Shown: positions 14,609-22,887, counted from the first letter of the stretch. The stretch: DNA of 44,253 nt from Candidatus Falkowbacteria bacterium UBA917 (GCA_002293855.1 DBEB01000036.1:1-44253); one strand, 5' to 3'. Notes: generated from the sequence alone by a model not told the origin. Made by a program: numbers and translations.

Positions 14609-16930
14609 ATGAATCAGCCCAAATCGCCTAGCATCTTGTATGTCAGCACTTTCCCGCCTCGTGAATGTGGTATTGCTACTTTCACTCAAGATCTAATCAA
14701 TGCTATTGATCGAGAGTTTGCTCCAGCTGTCAAATCCAAGGTCCTGGCCATGAATCCTGATGGCATTTCGCTCTACAATTATTCTCGTAAAGTCAGCTCT
14801 CAGATCCGAGATTCTGATATCGAAGACTACATTCAAGCTGCCAACGAAATCAACCGCTCTTCAGATATCAAACTAGTTAATATTCAGCATGAGTACGGCA
14901 TTTATGGCGGTGACTGGGGTAATTATATTTTGCCCTTTTTAGAGCTGATCAATAAACCTATCGTCGTCACTTTTCATACTATTTTGCCTCGCCCTGATAA
15001 GCATCTCAAAAAAATTACTCAGGATATCGTGGCTAAGGCCTCCGGTATTGTGGTTATGACCAAGCACGCTGCCAAGCAGTTGCGTACGACCTACAAAATC
15101 AATAGCAAAAAACCTATTGCCATCATCCCTCATGGTGTCCATCATGTCCCGTACCCATCCAAGAGTCGTGCTAAGACCAAATTACAGCTCTCTGGCCACA
15201 CCATTCTCTCGACTTTTGGTATGCTTAACCCTGACAAAGGCATTGAGTACGCTATCGAAGCTCTGCCTAAGCTAGTTGAGAAACACCCTGACCTGCTCTA
15301 TCTTGTGCTTGGCGCTACTCATCCTAATGTTGTCAAAGAATGCGGTGAAGTTTATCGCAATAAACTAGTCCGGCTAGTCAAGAAACTGGGTCTAGATAAC
15401 CATGTTAAGTTTTATAATAAGTATCTTGATCTTTCCGAGTTGATCGACTTCCTCAAGGCAACTGACATTTATATCTCTCCAACTCTCAATCCTCGCCAAG
15501 CGGTCAGTGGCACTATTTCTTACGCTTTTTCCTGTGCTTGTCCGATTGTCGCAACTGCCAATCAATATGCCAAAGACACCATCGGTCCTACCCGTGGCTC
15601 GCTAGTTGATTTTGCTGACGCCGAAGCCATTGAACAGGCGACTATGAGCATTCTAGATGATCCTAAGATGGCTTCAGAGATGAAAAAGGACGCTTATTAC
15701 TACTCTCGTCACATGACTTGGCAAAACGTCGCTCTAGCTTATTTCAAGTTCTTCAATGACTTTGCCAAAATCACTCCTCGTGAACAAGATAAATTGCCAG
15801 CCATCAACCTCAGCCATCTGCGTACTCTGACTGATGATTTTGGCATGATTCAATTTGCTAGCCACACCAAGCCGGATAACCACAGTGGCTACTGTCTAGA
15901 TGACAATGTCCGCGCCCTGCTTGGCTGCGTTAAATTATACAATACCCGACCTAGTGCTAGTCTCTTGCGACTAATCAATATCTACTTTGCCTATCTCAAA
16001 TTATCACAAAGATCTGACGGTCACTTCAATGACTTTATTAACCACAATAAAACCATTAATAAAGAATTGCCTGAATCTCAAGACTCCTTTGGTCGTGCCA
16101 TCTGGTCACTTGGTGTCACTATCAATAGTCGTAAATTACCAAGCGAGTTAATCACTAGCGCTATCAAGGTCTTTAATAAGTCTTTGCCGACCATCAAAAA
16201 TCTGGATTTCTCTCGTGCGATTGCCTTTTCTCTCCTTGGCCTCGCTGCTAGTTATCACTATTTCCATAAGCAAAGCGACTTGAAAAAATCCGCTCAAATC
16301 TTTGATCTCATGAAAAATCTAGCGGATAAATTGCTAGCTAAGTATGCAGAGCAAGCTGCAGCTAACACTGACGCTAAAAATATCTGGCGTTGGTTTGATG
16401 ATAGTTTGACTTATTCTAACTACAAGATCCCTGAAGCGCTCTTTGCGGTCAGCGGTATCTTAAATGACAAGAAATATTTGCAAGTCGCCGAAGAATCAAT
16501 TGATTTCCTAGCCAAAGTCTCTTTTGACAAAGAATATTACAACGCCATTGGTCAAGATGGCTGGTATTTCCGTAATGGCAAACGAGCTTATTTTGATCAG
16601 CAGCCAGAGGACGCTGCTTCAGCTGTCGAGGCCTTAGTCGAAGCTTACAAAGTAACTAATAGCAAAAAGTATGCTTCTGAAGCTAAGCTCGCTTTTGGTT
16701 GGTTCCTCGGCAAAAACCACCTCAATCAAATGATTTATGACGAGGCAACTGGCGGCTGTTATGATGGTCTCGGTAAGCACTCGATCAATTTCAATCAAGG
16801 TGCCGAATCAACCATTTCCTATTTCCTTGCTCGTCTCGCTATTGAACAAGTCTATACCAGCATTGAGCAACCTCTAGTTACTATTTTTCACGATCCAGCT
16901 GAAGAAATAGAGCTTGGTACTAAAGTTTAA
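14609..16930 (+). CDS. GT4 glycosyltransferase fused to an alpha/alpha-toroid domain
   Basis: This is a cytoplasmic protein of 773 residues with two halves. Residues 1-390 are a GT-B glycosyltransferase of family 4. It opens with ILYVSTFPPRECGIATFT, carries VNIQHEYGIYGG and IPHGVHH, and has a nucleotide-sugar region LSTFGMLNPDKGIEYAIEAL. The usual E-x7-E signature is not obvious; the corresponding place reads NPRQAVSGTISYAF. Residues 400-760 form a helical toroid of the glycosidase/epimerase type (GMIQFASHTKPDNHSGYCLDDNVRAL begins it, shown here in part as PDNHSGYCLDDNVRAL). Such GT4-toroid fusions are known in several phyla without a settled substrate. The gene starts one base after the GH130 stop and the GH100-like gene follows 40 bases later. 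Confidence 0.82.
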   Translation: MNQPKSPSILYVSTFPPRECGIATFTQDLINAIDREFAPAVKSKVLAMNPDGISLYNYSRKVSSQIRDSDIEDYIQAANEINRSSDIKLVNIQHEYGIYGGDWGNYILPFLELINKPIVVTFHTILPRPDKHLKKITQDIVAKASGIVVMTKHAAKQLRTTYKINSKKPIAIIPHGVHHVPYPSKSRAKTKLQLSGHTILSTFGMLNPDKGIEYAIEALPKLVEKHPDLLYLVLGATHPNVVKECGEVYRNKLVRLVKKLGLDNHVKFYNKYLDLSELIDFLKATDIYISPTLNPRQAVSGTISYAFSCACPIVATANQYAKDTIGPTRGSLVDFADAEAIEQATMSILDDPKMASEMKKDAYYYSRHMTWQNVALAYFKFFNDFAKITPREQDKLPAINLSHLRTLTDDFGMIQFASHTKPDNHSGYCLDDNVRALLGCVKLYNTRPSASLLRLINIYFAYLKLSQRSDGHFNDFINHNKTINKELPESQDSFGRAIWSLGVTINSRKLPSELITSAIKVFNKSLPTIKNLDFSRAIAFSLLGLAASYHYFHKQSDLKKSAQIFDLMKNLADKLLAKYAEQAAANTDAKNIWRWFDDSLTYSNYKIPEALFAVSGILNDKKYLQVAEESIDFLAKVSFDKEYYNAIGQDGWYFRNGKRAYFDQQPEDAASAVEALVEAYKVTNSKKYASEAKLAFGWFLGKNHLNQMIYDEATGGCYDGLGKHSINFNQGAESTISYFLARLAIEQVYTSIEQPLVTIFHDPAEEIELGTKV

Positions 16931-16947
16931 TTTTTTCTCCAGCTTTG

Positions 16948-16956
16948 TGCTATAAT
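16948..16956 (+). promoter_or_regulatory. extended -10 promoter upstream of the GH100-like gene
   Basis: TGCTATAAT at 16948-16956 is an extended -10 element with the ideal hexamer. No good -35 is seen 17 bases upstream. It could give the glycosidase its own transcript within the operon, starting about eight bases before the ATG. Confidence 0.5.
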
Positions 16957-16970
16957 AGTCCTGACTTACT

Positions 16971-18122
16971 ATGGCTACTAAATCTAGTTCTGACATTATC
17001 GAATCAGCTTACCAAGAGGCTCTCAAAGTCTTGGACGCCTGTGCTAAAAACACTGGTTTTTATGCTTCTGGTCTCAAGGGTGGCTATGAAGCGACTTGGG
17101 CTCGTGACAGCATGACTATGACTCTTGGTGCTGTCCTAGAGGGTGACCGTTATAAAACTGTTATTAAAAAAAGCCTTGATCTACTAGCTAAGAACCAATC
17201 CTATCTCGGTCAAATCCCCAATTGTGTCGGCTCTTACAATCTCGATCGTCGCAGTGATGTTACTTTCAACACTGTTGACTCCAATCTCTGGTATATTCTC
17301 GGACTCTTGATTTATTGCTCAGTCTTTGATGACAAAGATTTCTACCACAAGCACCAGCGTCAATTAACTTTAGCGCTGATTTGGCTCGCTTACCAAGATC
17401 CAGACGAGGTTCGTCTGATTGCTCAGCAGCCAACTATGGACTGGATGGATGCTTTTCCGCATAAATACGGCTATGCTATCCATGCTAATGCTATGTACTA
17501 CGGCGTACTATCGATGGTCGGCAAAGATCGCCAAGCCAAACACATCAAGCGCGTAATTAATGGTGAAATTGAAAAATATATCTCTCTTTATGACCCCAAG
17601 CTCGGCTACTACTATCCTTGGGGCTGGAAAAATCACGAGGACAAACGTGAGCATGAAGAATGGTTTGACACTACTGGCAATTTGCTGGCCATTCTGACCG
17701 GTCTTGCTACTCCCAAAATCGCTAAAAATATTTTGAATTATATCTCTGAGCACCAAGTGGCGCGTCCCTATCCTTGTCGTGCTATCGATCCACCACTGAA
17801 GAAGGGTGACAAAGCTTGGCATGATTATTTTGAAAATTGTGATGCTCGTGAGCCTTATCATTATCTCAATGGCGGCGTCTGGCCCTTTATCGGTGGCTTC
17901 TATGTCGCTGCTCTAGTCAAAGTCAAAGACTATGCTGGCGCCGAAAGAGAGCTTACTAAGCTAGCCGAAGCCAATTTGCGTCAGTTAAATGGTCATGGCT
18001 TCAATGAATGGCTCGATGGTAAAAAAGGCAAACCAGTTGGTGAGCCATATCAAGGCTGGAGTGCTGGCACTTATATCTACGCCTATCACTGTTTAAACAA
18101 GAAAAAAGCCTTATTTTTCTAA
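16971..18122 (+). CDS. alpha/alpha-barrel glycosidase related to GH100 or debranching enzymes
   Basis: This 383-residue cytoplasmic protein has no signal peptide. Its motif order follows the (alpha/alpha)6-barrel glycosidases, especially the neutral invertase family GH100 and amylo-alpha-1,6-glucosidase relatives. The series is GGYEATWARDSMTM, TFNTVDSNLWYILGLL, QPTMDWMDAFPHKYGYAIH, YLNGGVWPFIGGFYVAAL and FNEWLDGKKGKPVGEPYQGW. Asp in the WARDS and TMDWMD motifs and Glu in FNEWLD are candidates for the catalytic acids. The substrate is not predictable: invertase, debranching and mannosyl-type activities remain possible. The context with GH130 and a GT4-toroid protein suggests that it trims the same oligosaccharide. 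A strong terminator ends the operon. Confidence 0.75.
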   Translation: MATKSSSDIIESAYQEALKVLDACAKNTGFYASGLKGGYEATWARDSMTMTLGAVLEGDRYKTVIKKSLDLLAKNQSYLGQIPNCVGSYNLDRRSDVTFNTVDSNLWYILGLLIYCSVFDDKDFYHKHQRQLTLALIWLAYQDPDEVRLIAQQPTMDWMDAFPHKYGYAIHANAMYYGVLSMVGKDRQAKHIKRVINGEIEKYISLYDPKLGYYYPWGWKNHEDKREHEEWFDTTGNLLAILTGLATPKIAKNILNYISEHQVARPYPCRAIDPPLKKGDKAWHDYFENCDAREPYHYLNGGVWPFIGGFYVAALVKVKDYAGAERELTKLAEANLRQLNGHGFNEWLDGKKGKPVGEPYQGWSAGTYIYAYHCLNKKKALFF

Positions 18123-18125
18123 AAT

Positions 18126-18153
18126 AAAACCCGCTTGTTAGCGGGTTTTTTTT
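18126..18153 (+). terminator. rho-independent terminator of the carbohydrate operon
   Basis: AAAACCCGC (18126-18134) pairs with GCGGGTTTT (18141-18149) around TTGTTA, followed by more T to 18153. It touches the stop codon of the converging 140-residue gene. Confidence 0.88.
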
Positions 18154-18574
18154 AAACTTCAAAACAAAGTGAAGGGTATCGCCATGATTCTTGAGCTGCT
18201 ATCATTCCTAGTCTAATTTCTAAGCCCTTAAATCCTCTGTGTAGATAAACGGTCGGATGATATACTCTACCATCACTGTAGGCAATTGTGTCATTACGAC
18301 AAACTGCGATTTTACAAGCTCTCAATACTTTCTTTAGCTGTCCAAATTTACGCAAGGCATCGTACAAGCTCAAGTAATGCAAAGAGCTTTGTTTAGGCTC
18401 TGTTTGCTTGACTGTCACTATTAGATCTCTAACTGAATGCCGAACTTTTCTTGTCTCTATTTTCGTCTCTAGGGCGGAAGGTAAATCAGGATTGCCGGCA
18501 AGCTTAATTTTTAAGCGATTAAGTCGCTTTGCGATTATTTCCCTGTAGTCAAGTCTGACTAGTCTAGTTTTCAT
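18152..18574 (-). CDS. basic 140-residue protein, function unknown
   Basis: This soluble, strongly basic protein has no membrane helix, signal peptide or motif that I recognise. The first 80 residues are rich in Arg and Lys (RLVRLDYREIIAKRLNRLK is the opening), and the second half has two cysteines and a Tyr-rich beta-like segment. Two signals argue that the gene is real: a strong SD sequence (AAGGAG, eight bases before the ATG) and a consensus TTGACA-N16-TATTAT promoter. Few genes in this window have such a clear SD sequence. It lies alone between two convergently or tandemly placed carbohydrate genes. A nucleic-acid-binding role would fit the charge but is not shown. Confidence 0.6.
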   Translation of the reverse strand: MKTRLVRLDYREIIAKRLNRLKIKLAGNPDLPSALETKIETRKVRHSVRDLIVTVKQTEPKQSSLHYLSLYDALRKFGQLKKVLRACKIAVCRNDTIAYSDGRVYHPTVYLHRGFKGLEIRLGMIAAQESWRYPSLCFEV

Positions 18575-18619
18575 GACTAACTCCTTGTAGATTATAAAAA
18601 AACGAACGATTATGCCTAC

Positions 18620-18647
18620 ATAATACGCCCGTCTTTTTATCTGTCAA
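18620..18647 (-). promoter_or_regulatory. consensus promoter of the 140-residue gene
   Basis: On the minus strand TTGACA (18647-18642) and TATTAT (18625-18620) are 16 bases apart. The leader of about 40 bases ends in AAGGAG ahead of the ATG at 18574. Confidence 0.75.
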
Positions 18648-18656
18648 GACTGATTT

Positions 18657-19832
18657 TTATTCAATATGACTCAAGTCAATTTTTTCACGGATCATCTTGA
18701 TTGCCTCGCGAGCAACGGTGTGATAATGAAAGCGTTCTTTGGTGTGTTCACGAGCTGCCTGACCCATTTCCGCTCGCAGAGCGTCATCAGTCAGTAATTG
18801 CTTGGTGTATTTAATCAAATCAGGGATGCTGGCTCGATAAGCAAAGACCTTGGGCTTATCAAAGACAATCTTGTGATCGGCATCAAAACCCATATGTTCG
18901 TAGGCCCATTCTTCTTTGAGTTCGATAGTTTCGCCCACTTCAGCGAGGAACCCAGTCTTGCCATGGATGATGGTGTCAGCTGGACCGCCGACATTGATGG
19001 AAATAACTGGCTTACCACAGATTTGCGCTTCCATTTGTGGCATCCCAAAGCCCTCTAGTCGGCTGGGAGCGGCGTAGATATCACAAGCCGCCATCAATTG
19101 ACTCATGAAGCCGTGACTATACATGCCATGCAAATAAATAATCCGACCACGGTCTAGTTCTAGCTGATCAATCACTCTGTTTTCTTCGTCGTTATGATCA
19201 GCGGCGCATTCCGAAGCGCTATCTTTGAGGACATATTTCCAATCATGAAAATCTTGATCAATTTCTTTGAGTGCCTTAAACATTTCTTGAGCGCCTTTGG
19301 AGGTTACATCGCCACCGACAGTCAAAATCATTTTTTCATGTGGTTGAATGCCGAGCATAGCTCGCAGCTTTTTAATCTCTGGCGCGTCAGCGGCGATCGG
19401 GTGAATTTCATCAGGGTGATAGCCAATGCCCAGAGTGTGATAATTGGTTACATCGACGCCATCACGTTTAAAAGTTTCTTTAACCCACTCGCTAGTCGTG
19501 AAGACCAGTGGTAAAGCTGATAATTCTTTGTGATAATTAGCTACCCAGCCATTGGCCACAAACCACGGAATAGCAATCACGTCTTTGCGTTGCGGGCTAA
19601 ACACAATATCAGGGGAGTAGGACCAAGAGCCAATACCAATGGCAATGTCCGGCTTCCACGCCTCTAGTACCCACTGTTTTTCAAAGCTAGGTCGATAGTG
19701 ACAGGGCATTACCTCGACACCTAATTCTGGTCCGAGTTCACGTAGGGCGTGATAAAGTAAGTTACCTTGAATACTTAGTCCATCTGGTTCTGGTGGATAA
19801 GCGTGCAGTACTGCAATTTTCAAATTCCTCAT
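18657..19832 (-). CDS. GT4-family glycosyltransferase
   Basis: This is a 391-residue GT-B fold enzyme. It opens with KIAVLHAYPPEPDGLSIQGN, a typical N-terminal strand and donor loop. The acceptor domain contains FTTSEWVKETFKRDGVDV. The C-terminal nucleotide-sugar domain starts near MILTVGGDVTSKGAQEMFKA and holds the canonical E-x7-E motif in RLEGFGMPQMEAQICGKPVI, followed by GGPADTIIHGKTGFL. It therefore is a retaining glycosyltransferase of family 4 acting on the cytoplasmic side of the membrane. The donor and acceptor cannot be read. It lies 30 bases downstream of the PIG-L deacetylase, so the two probably form one transcript, as in pathways that glycosylate GlcNAc or inositol compounds. 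Confidence 0.9.
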   Translation of the reverse strand: MRNLKIAVLHAYPPEPDGLSIQGNLLYHALRELGPELGVEVMPCHYRPSFEKQWVLEAWKPDIAIGIGSWSYSPDIVFSPQRKDVIAIPWFVANGWVANYHKELSALPLVFTTSEWVKETFKRDGVDVTNYHTLGIGYHPDEIHPIAADAPEIKKLRAMLGIQPHEKMILTVGGDVTSKGAQEMFKALKEIDQDFHDWKYVLKDSASECAADHNDEENRVIDQLELDRGRIIYLHGMYSHGFMSQLMAACDIYAAPSRLEGFGMPQMEAQICGKPVISINVGGPADTIIHGKTGFLAEVGETIELKEEWAYEHMGFDADHKIVFDKPKVFAYRASIPDLIKYTKQLLTDDALRAEMGQAAREHTKERFHYHTVAREAIKMIREKIDLSHIE

Positions 19833-19862
19833 ATATTGATATTAATAATTTCAAATTCCTCC
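19817..19862. repeat. short direct repeat across the deacetylase-GT junction
   Basis: TTTCAAATTCCTC occurs at 19818-19830 (inside the start of the glycosyltransferase gene) and again at 19849-19861, just after the deacetylase stop. The copies are 31 bases apart. It may be a small duplication at the gene boundary. Confidence 0.5.
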
Positions 19863-20465
19863 TTAAAGTATTCTTTGGTAAGCCTCGGGATTGGTGCAGT
19901 AACCAGCATCAATTCCATTGGGATCAAAGCCATAGATCTTAGTCATCAAATCTAATTTTTGTTTGAATAACTTGTTATTAAGCTTGAGTATATGGTCAGC
20001 GCCGGCTCTAGCAACTAACTTGTACTTGCTTAGCTTTTTGTAGTGAAAGCACCACAACTGATCGGTCTTAATTTTCTTAGCTTTGACTAAGTCTAATATG
20101 GCGAGGTGGGTGCTGATATGACGTTCATGACCATATTCACCACTTGCTCCATGACTAAAGACATAATCAAAATGTTTTGTGCCTATAATCTCGGTCACAA
20201 TTTTTTTGATTGGTCTGATGCTAGCCTTTAAACTTAGTCGACCTTCATCTTCTAAGTCTTGGATGATGCCATACGCTCCCAAGGCCTTGGCGACCTTAGC
20301 AAACTTGGGCGCACGATCATTGTCGCTCGCTCGACACAGACAGAGTATAGTCCAGTGGACTTGCGGATTATTCAAAATTAATCCACCTGCCCAAATTGTT
20401 TCGTCGTCTGGATGAGCGACCACCATCAAGGCTTCGCTGCCAGCTGCTAAAAATTTTTTCTGCAT
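19863..20465 (-). CDS. PIG-L/LmbE-type zinc deacetylase
   Basis: This is a 200-residue enzyme of the PIG-L (LmbE) family, which removes the N-acetyl group from GlcNAc-containing substrates such as GlcNAc-inositol, bacillithiol precursors or oligosaccharides. The zinc and catalytic motif VVAHPDDET is at residues 15-23 (His18, Asp20, Asp21). The distal histidines lie in GEYGHERHISTH. A conserved SDNDRAPKFAKVAKALG stretch forms the next helix. There is no signal peptide, so it is cytoplasmic. Its immediate downstream neighbour is a GT4 glycosyltransferase and its divergent neighbour is nagB, which together suggest amino-sugar handling. The exact substrate is open. Confidence 0.9.
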   Translation of the reverse strand: MQKKFLAAGSEALMVVAHPDDETIWAGGLILNNPQVHWTILCLCRASDNDRAPKFAKVAKALGAYGIIQDLEDEGRLSLKASIRPIKKIVTEIIGTKHFDYVFSHGASGEYGHERHISTHLAILDLVKAKKIKTDQLWCFHYKKLSKYKLVARAGADHILKLNNKLFKQKLDLMTKIYGFDPNGIDAGYCTNPEAYQRIL

Positions 20466-20499
20466 AGCTTAGATTAAGCTTAACAATTTATAATTTGCC

Positions 20500-20529
20500 T
20501 TGCAAGGCTAAGTAGCTCTTTGCTATACT
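20500..20529 (+). promoter_or_regulatory. promoter of nagB
   Basis: TTGCAA (20500-20505), 18 bases, then TATACT (20524-20529) preceded by TGC. The leader would be about 35 bases. The -35 lies inside the palindrome CCTTGCAAGG. Confidence 0.6.
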
Positions 20530-20570
20530 AAAAACACTAATACTTCTCAAGTAGCTACTAGCTCTCTACT

Positions 20571-21293
20571 ATGGAAATCATCGTGGTCAAAGATTATCTA
20601 GCAGTTTCCAGGCTCGCTGCTACTTTGCTAGCTCGTCAAATCAAAGCCAAGCCTGATTCAGTGCTCGGCTTGCCTACTGGCCGCACGCCAGAAGCTATGT
20701 ACAAGAAACTAGTCGAGCTTTTTAGTAAAGGCGTTTTAACTTTTGATCAAGTTTGCACTTTTAATCTCGATGATTATGTCGGTCTCGATCAGAGTCATCC
20801 TGATAGCTACTATAGCTACATGAAAAAAAATCTTTTCAGTCTGGTGAATCTCAGAGCTGAAAATATTTATTTCCCCAATGGTGATAGCGCTGATCTGGCT
20901 GATGAATGCGCTGACTACGAAAGGAGTATTGATAGCGTTGGTGGCATTGATTTGCTAATTCTCGGCATTGGTCACAACGGTCATTTGGGTTTTTGTGAGC
21001 CGGGTACTAGTTTTGCTAGTAAAACTCATCTCGTTGATCTCTCCGAAGATACTCGTACTATCAATAAAGAGCTCATGTCTGAGTTGAATGAAGTTCCCGA
21101 GCGGGCGATTAGCATGGGTATTGGCACTATGCTCAAGGCTCGTTCCATTATCTTGCTTGCTAGCGGCAGCTCCAAACGAGACGCTCTTAAGGCCGCTCTC
21201 TCTGGTCCGGTCACCGAAAGCGTGCCCGCCTCAGTTCTCCAGACTCATCCTGATGTAATCGTTATTATGGATGATGCTGCTAGCCTTGACTAA
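20571..21293 (+). CDS. nagB: glucosamine-6-phosphate deaminase
   Basis: This 240-residue enzyme interconverts glucosamine-6-phosphate with fructose-6-phosphate and ammonia. The sugar-phosphate loop is LGLPTGRTPEAMYKKL (about 33-48). The catalytic Asp lies in FNLDDYVGLDQSHPDSY, and the IGHNGHLGFCEPG motif carries the ring-opening histidine. The C-terminal AISMGIGTMLKARSIILLASG is also typical. The length matches the short NagB form of Gram-positive bacteria, without the allosteric extension of the E. coli enzyme. It is transcribed divergently from the PIG-L deacetylase. In this setting it can recycle amino sugars into glycolysis or run in reverse to supply GlcN-6-P for the wall. Confidence 0.94.
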   Translation: MEIIVVKDYLAVSRLAATLLARQIKAKPDSVLGLPTGRTPEAMYKKLVELFSKGVLTFDQVCTFNLDDYVGLDQSHPDSYYSYMKKNLFSLVNLRAENIYFPNGDSADLADECADYERSIDSVGGIDLLILGIGHNGHLGFCEPGTSFASKTHLVDLSEDTRTINKELMSELNEVPERAISMGIGTMLKARSIILLASGSSKRDALKAALSGPVTESVPASVLQTHPDVIVIMDDAASLD

Positions 21294-21318
21294 AATATCT
21301 TTTATTTGACTGATAATC

Positions 21319-21342
21319 AGGGCTGTATTCGGCCCTTTTTTA
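21319..21342 (+). terminator. terminator of nagB
   Basis: AGGGC (21319-21323) pairs with GCCCT (21332-21336) and runs into TTTTT. The short stem makes it a moderate terminator. Confidence 0.65.
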
Positions 21343-21374
21343 ATTTTTTTGATGTGTTAGGATAAATAATAATT

Positions 21375-21650
21375 ATGCCCATTACTACATTAATCAAAAC
21401 TCTAGCGGAGAAGTCCACGCTAGTTTTGCCAATCCGTGTTCGTGTCAATGCCGAGACTAGCTCTCTAGGGGCTTTGCTTAGTGACGGTAGTTTAAAGGTC
21501 AATCTAGCTGCTCCCGCAACGGATAACCGTGCCAACACCGCCTTAGTCGCTTTGCTTGCTACGGCTTTTTGTGTGCCGACTAGCAATGTCCAGATTATTT
21601 CCGGTCAGTCTAGTCGATTTAAGCTAGTTAAAATTAACGCTCATCATTAA
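21375..21650 (+). CDS. DUF167 (YggU-like) protein
   Basis: This is a 91-residue protein of the DUF167/YggU family, a small alpha/beta fold of unknown function found in many bacteria and eukaryotes. The family signature reads RVRVNAETSS, then LKVNLAAPATDNRANTAL (the usual APP-xxGxANxAL segment, here with a D for the G), then VPTSNVQIISGQSSRFKLV. The ATG at 21375 follows the nagB terminator by about 30 bases and rarA starts five bases after the stop, so these two genes are one transcription unit. Confidence 0.85.
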   Translation: MPITTLIKTLAEKSTLVLPIRVRVNAETSSLGALLSDGSLKVNLAAPATDNRANTALVALLATAFCVPTSNVQIISGQSSRFKLVKINAHH

Positions 21651-21655
21651 TTATT

Positions 21656-22852
21656 ATGCCAAGTTCCACACCACTCGCTGATCGTCGCCGGCCTCGCAAT
21701 CTAGGTGAGTACTTTGGTCAGTCACAAATCCTCGGTCAAGGTAAGTTTTTGACTAGGGCTCTCGAGCAAAAATCTTTGCCGTCGCTAATCCTCTGGGGTC
21801 CGCCGGGCACTGGTAAAACTACACTTGCACTCATTTTGGCTCAAACCATTGAGGCTGAATTTGTTCGTTTCAGCGCTGTGACAGAAGGAGTCAAAGATTT
21901 ACGACTAGTGATTGATAAGGCTCGTAACAATCAGCTTCTAGACAAACGCACCATTCTCTTTATCGACGAAATTCATCGTTGGAACAAAGCGCAACAAGAC
22001 GCTCTACTGCCGCATCTAGAAAACGGCACCATCATCTTAATCGGTGCTACTACCGAAAATCCTAGTTTTGAAATTCGTAATGCCTTACTTTCACGCTGTC
22101 GAGTTTTGGTTTTAACTAGTCTAACTCAGGCCGATCTCATCGCTATTCTTGAGCATACTCTTGCCGACACTGAGCGTGGACTTGGCGATCTCAAACTTGA
22201 TTTTGATGCTGAAGCACTTGGCCTGATCGCCGATCTCTCTGGCGGTGATGCTCGCTCGGCTCTCAATATCCTCGAAGCAGTCAGCTTGATGGGTGAGACT
22301 AGTCGTGAAGCTATTCTCGAAGCCGCTCACAAAGCTGCTTATCACGACAAGGCAGGGGAGAGTCATTACAATCTCATCTCTGCTCTACACAAGTCATTAC
22401 GTGGTTCGGACGCCGACGCTGCGCTCTACTGGCTAGCCAGGCTCCTGGCTGGCGGTGAAGACCCGCTTTATATCGTCCGCCGTCTCGTGCGCTTCGCTAG
22501 TGAGGATATTGGTCTCGCTAACTCCAAGGCACTTGAGCAAGCCATTGCCGTCTATCAAGCCGTTCATCTGCTCGGCCTCCCTGAGTGTAATGTCCATCTA
22601 GCCCAGCTCGTCGTCTACCTAGCTAAGTGTCAAAAGTCTAACGCCCTCTACACAGCTATGAGCTCAGCTCTAGAACTAGCACAAAACACTAGTCATCTGC
22701 CAGTGCCACTTCATCTCCGCAATTCTCCAACGAGCCTGATGAAGGATCTCGGTTATGGTGCTGGTTATCAATACAGTCCAGATCATGATTATCAAGAATC
22801 ACAAAACTACCTACCACAAGAGTTGCTGGGTAAAAAATTTATTAATTCTTAA
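21656..22852 (+). CDS. rarA: replication-associated recombination protein A (MgsA/WRNIP1 family AAA+ ATPase)
   Basis: This is a 398-residue AAA+ ATPase acting at stalled replication forks. The Walker A motif GPPGTGKT is at residues 48-55 and Walker B with the sensor is FIDEIHRWNKAQQDALLPHL (Asp104, Glu105). GATTENPSFEIRNALLSRCRV is a diagnostic RarA block (sensor 1 and arginine finger). The C-terminal half contains SGGDARSALNILEAV and the MgsA-type ending with LAGGEDPLYIVRRLVRFASEDIGLA. The first part of that block (residues near 260) and the PVPLHLRNSPTSLMKDLGYG tail exclude RuvB and clamp-loader subunits. The first residues RRPRNLGEYFGQ form the N-terminal RPxxL segment. It shares a transcript with DUF167. 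Confidence 0.94.
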   Translation: MPSSTPLADRRRPRNLGEYFGQSQILGQGKFLTRALEQKSLPSLILWGPPGTGKTTLALILAQTIEAEFVRFSAVTEGVKDLRLVIDKARNNQLLDKRTILFIDEIHRWNKAQQDALLPHLENGTIILIGATTENPSFEIRNALLSRCRVLVLTSLTQADLIAILEHTLADTERGLGDLKLDFDAEALGLIADLSGGDARSALNILEAVSLMGETSREAILEAAHKAAYHDKAGESHYNLISALHKSLRGSDADAALYWLARLLAGGEDPLYIVRRLVRFASEDIGLANSKALEQAIAVYQAVHLLGLPECNVHLAQLVVYLAKCQKSNALYTAMSSALELAQNTSHLPVPLHLRNSPTSLMKDLGYGAGYQYSPDHDYQESQNYLPQELLGKKFINS

Positions 22853-22887
22853 AGGCTACTTCTAGAGTTTTTGCTTTGAGTTTAATT

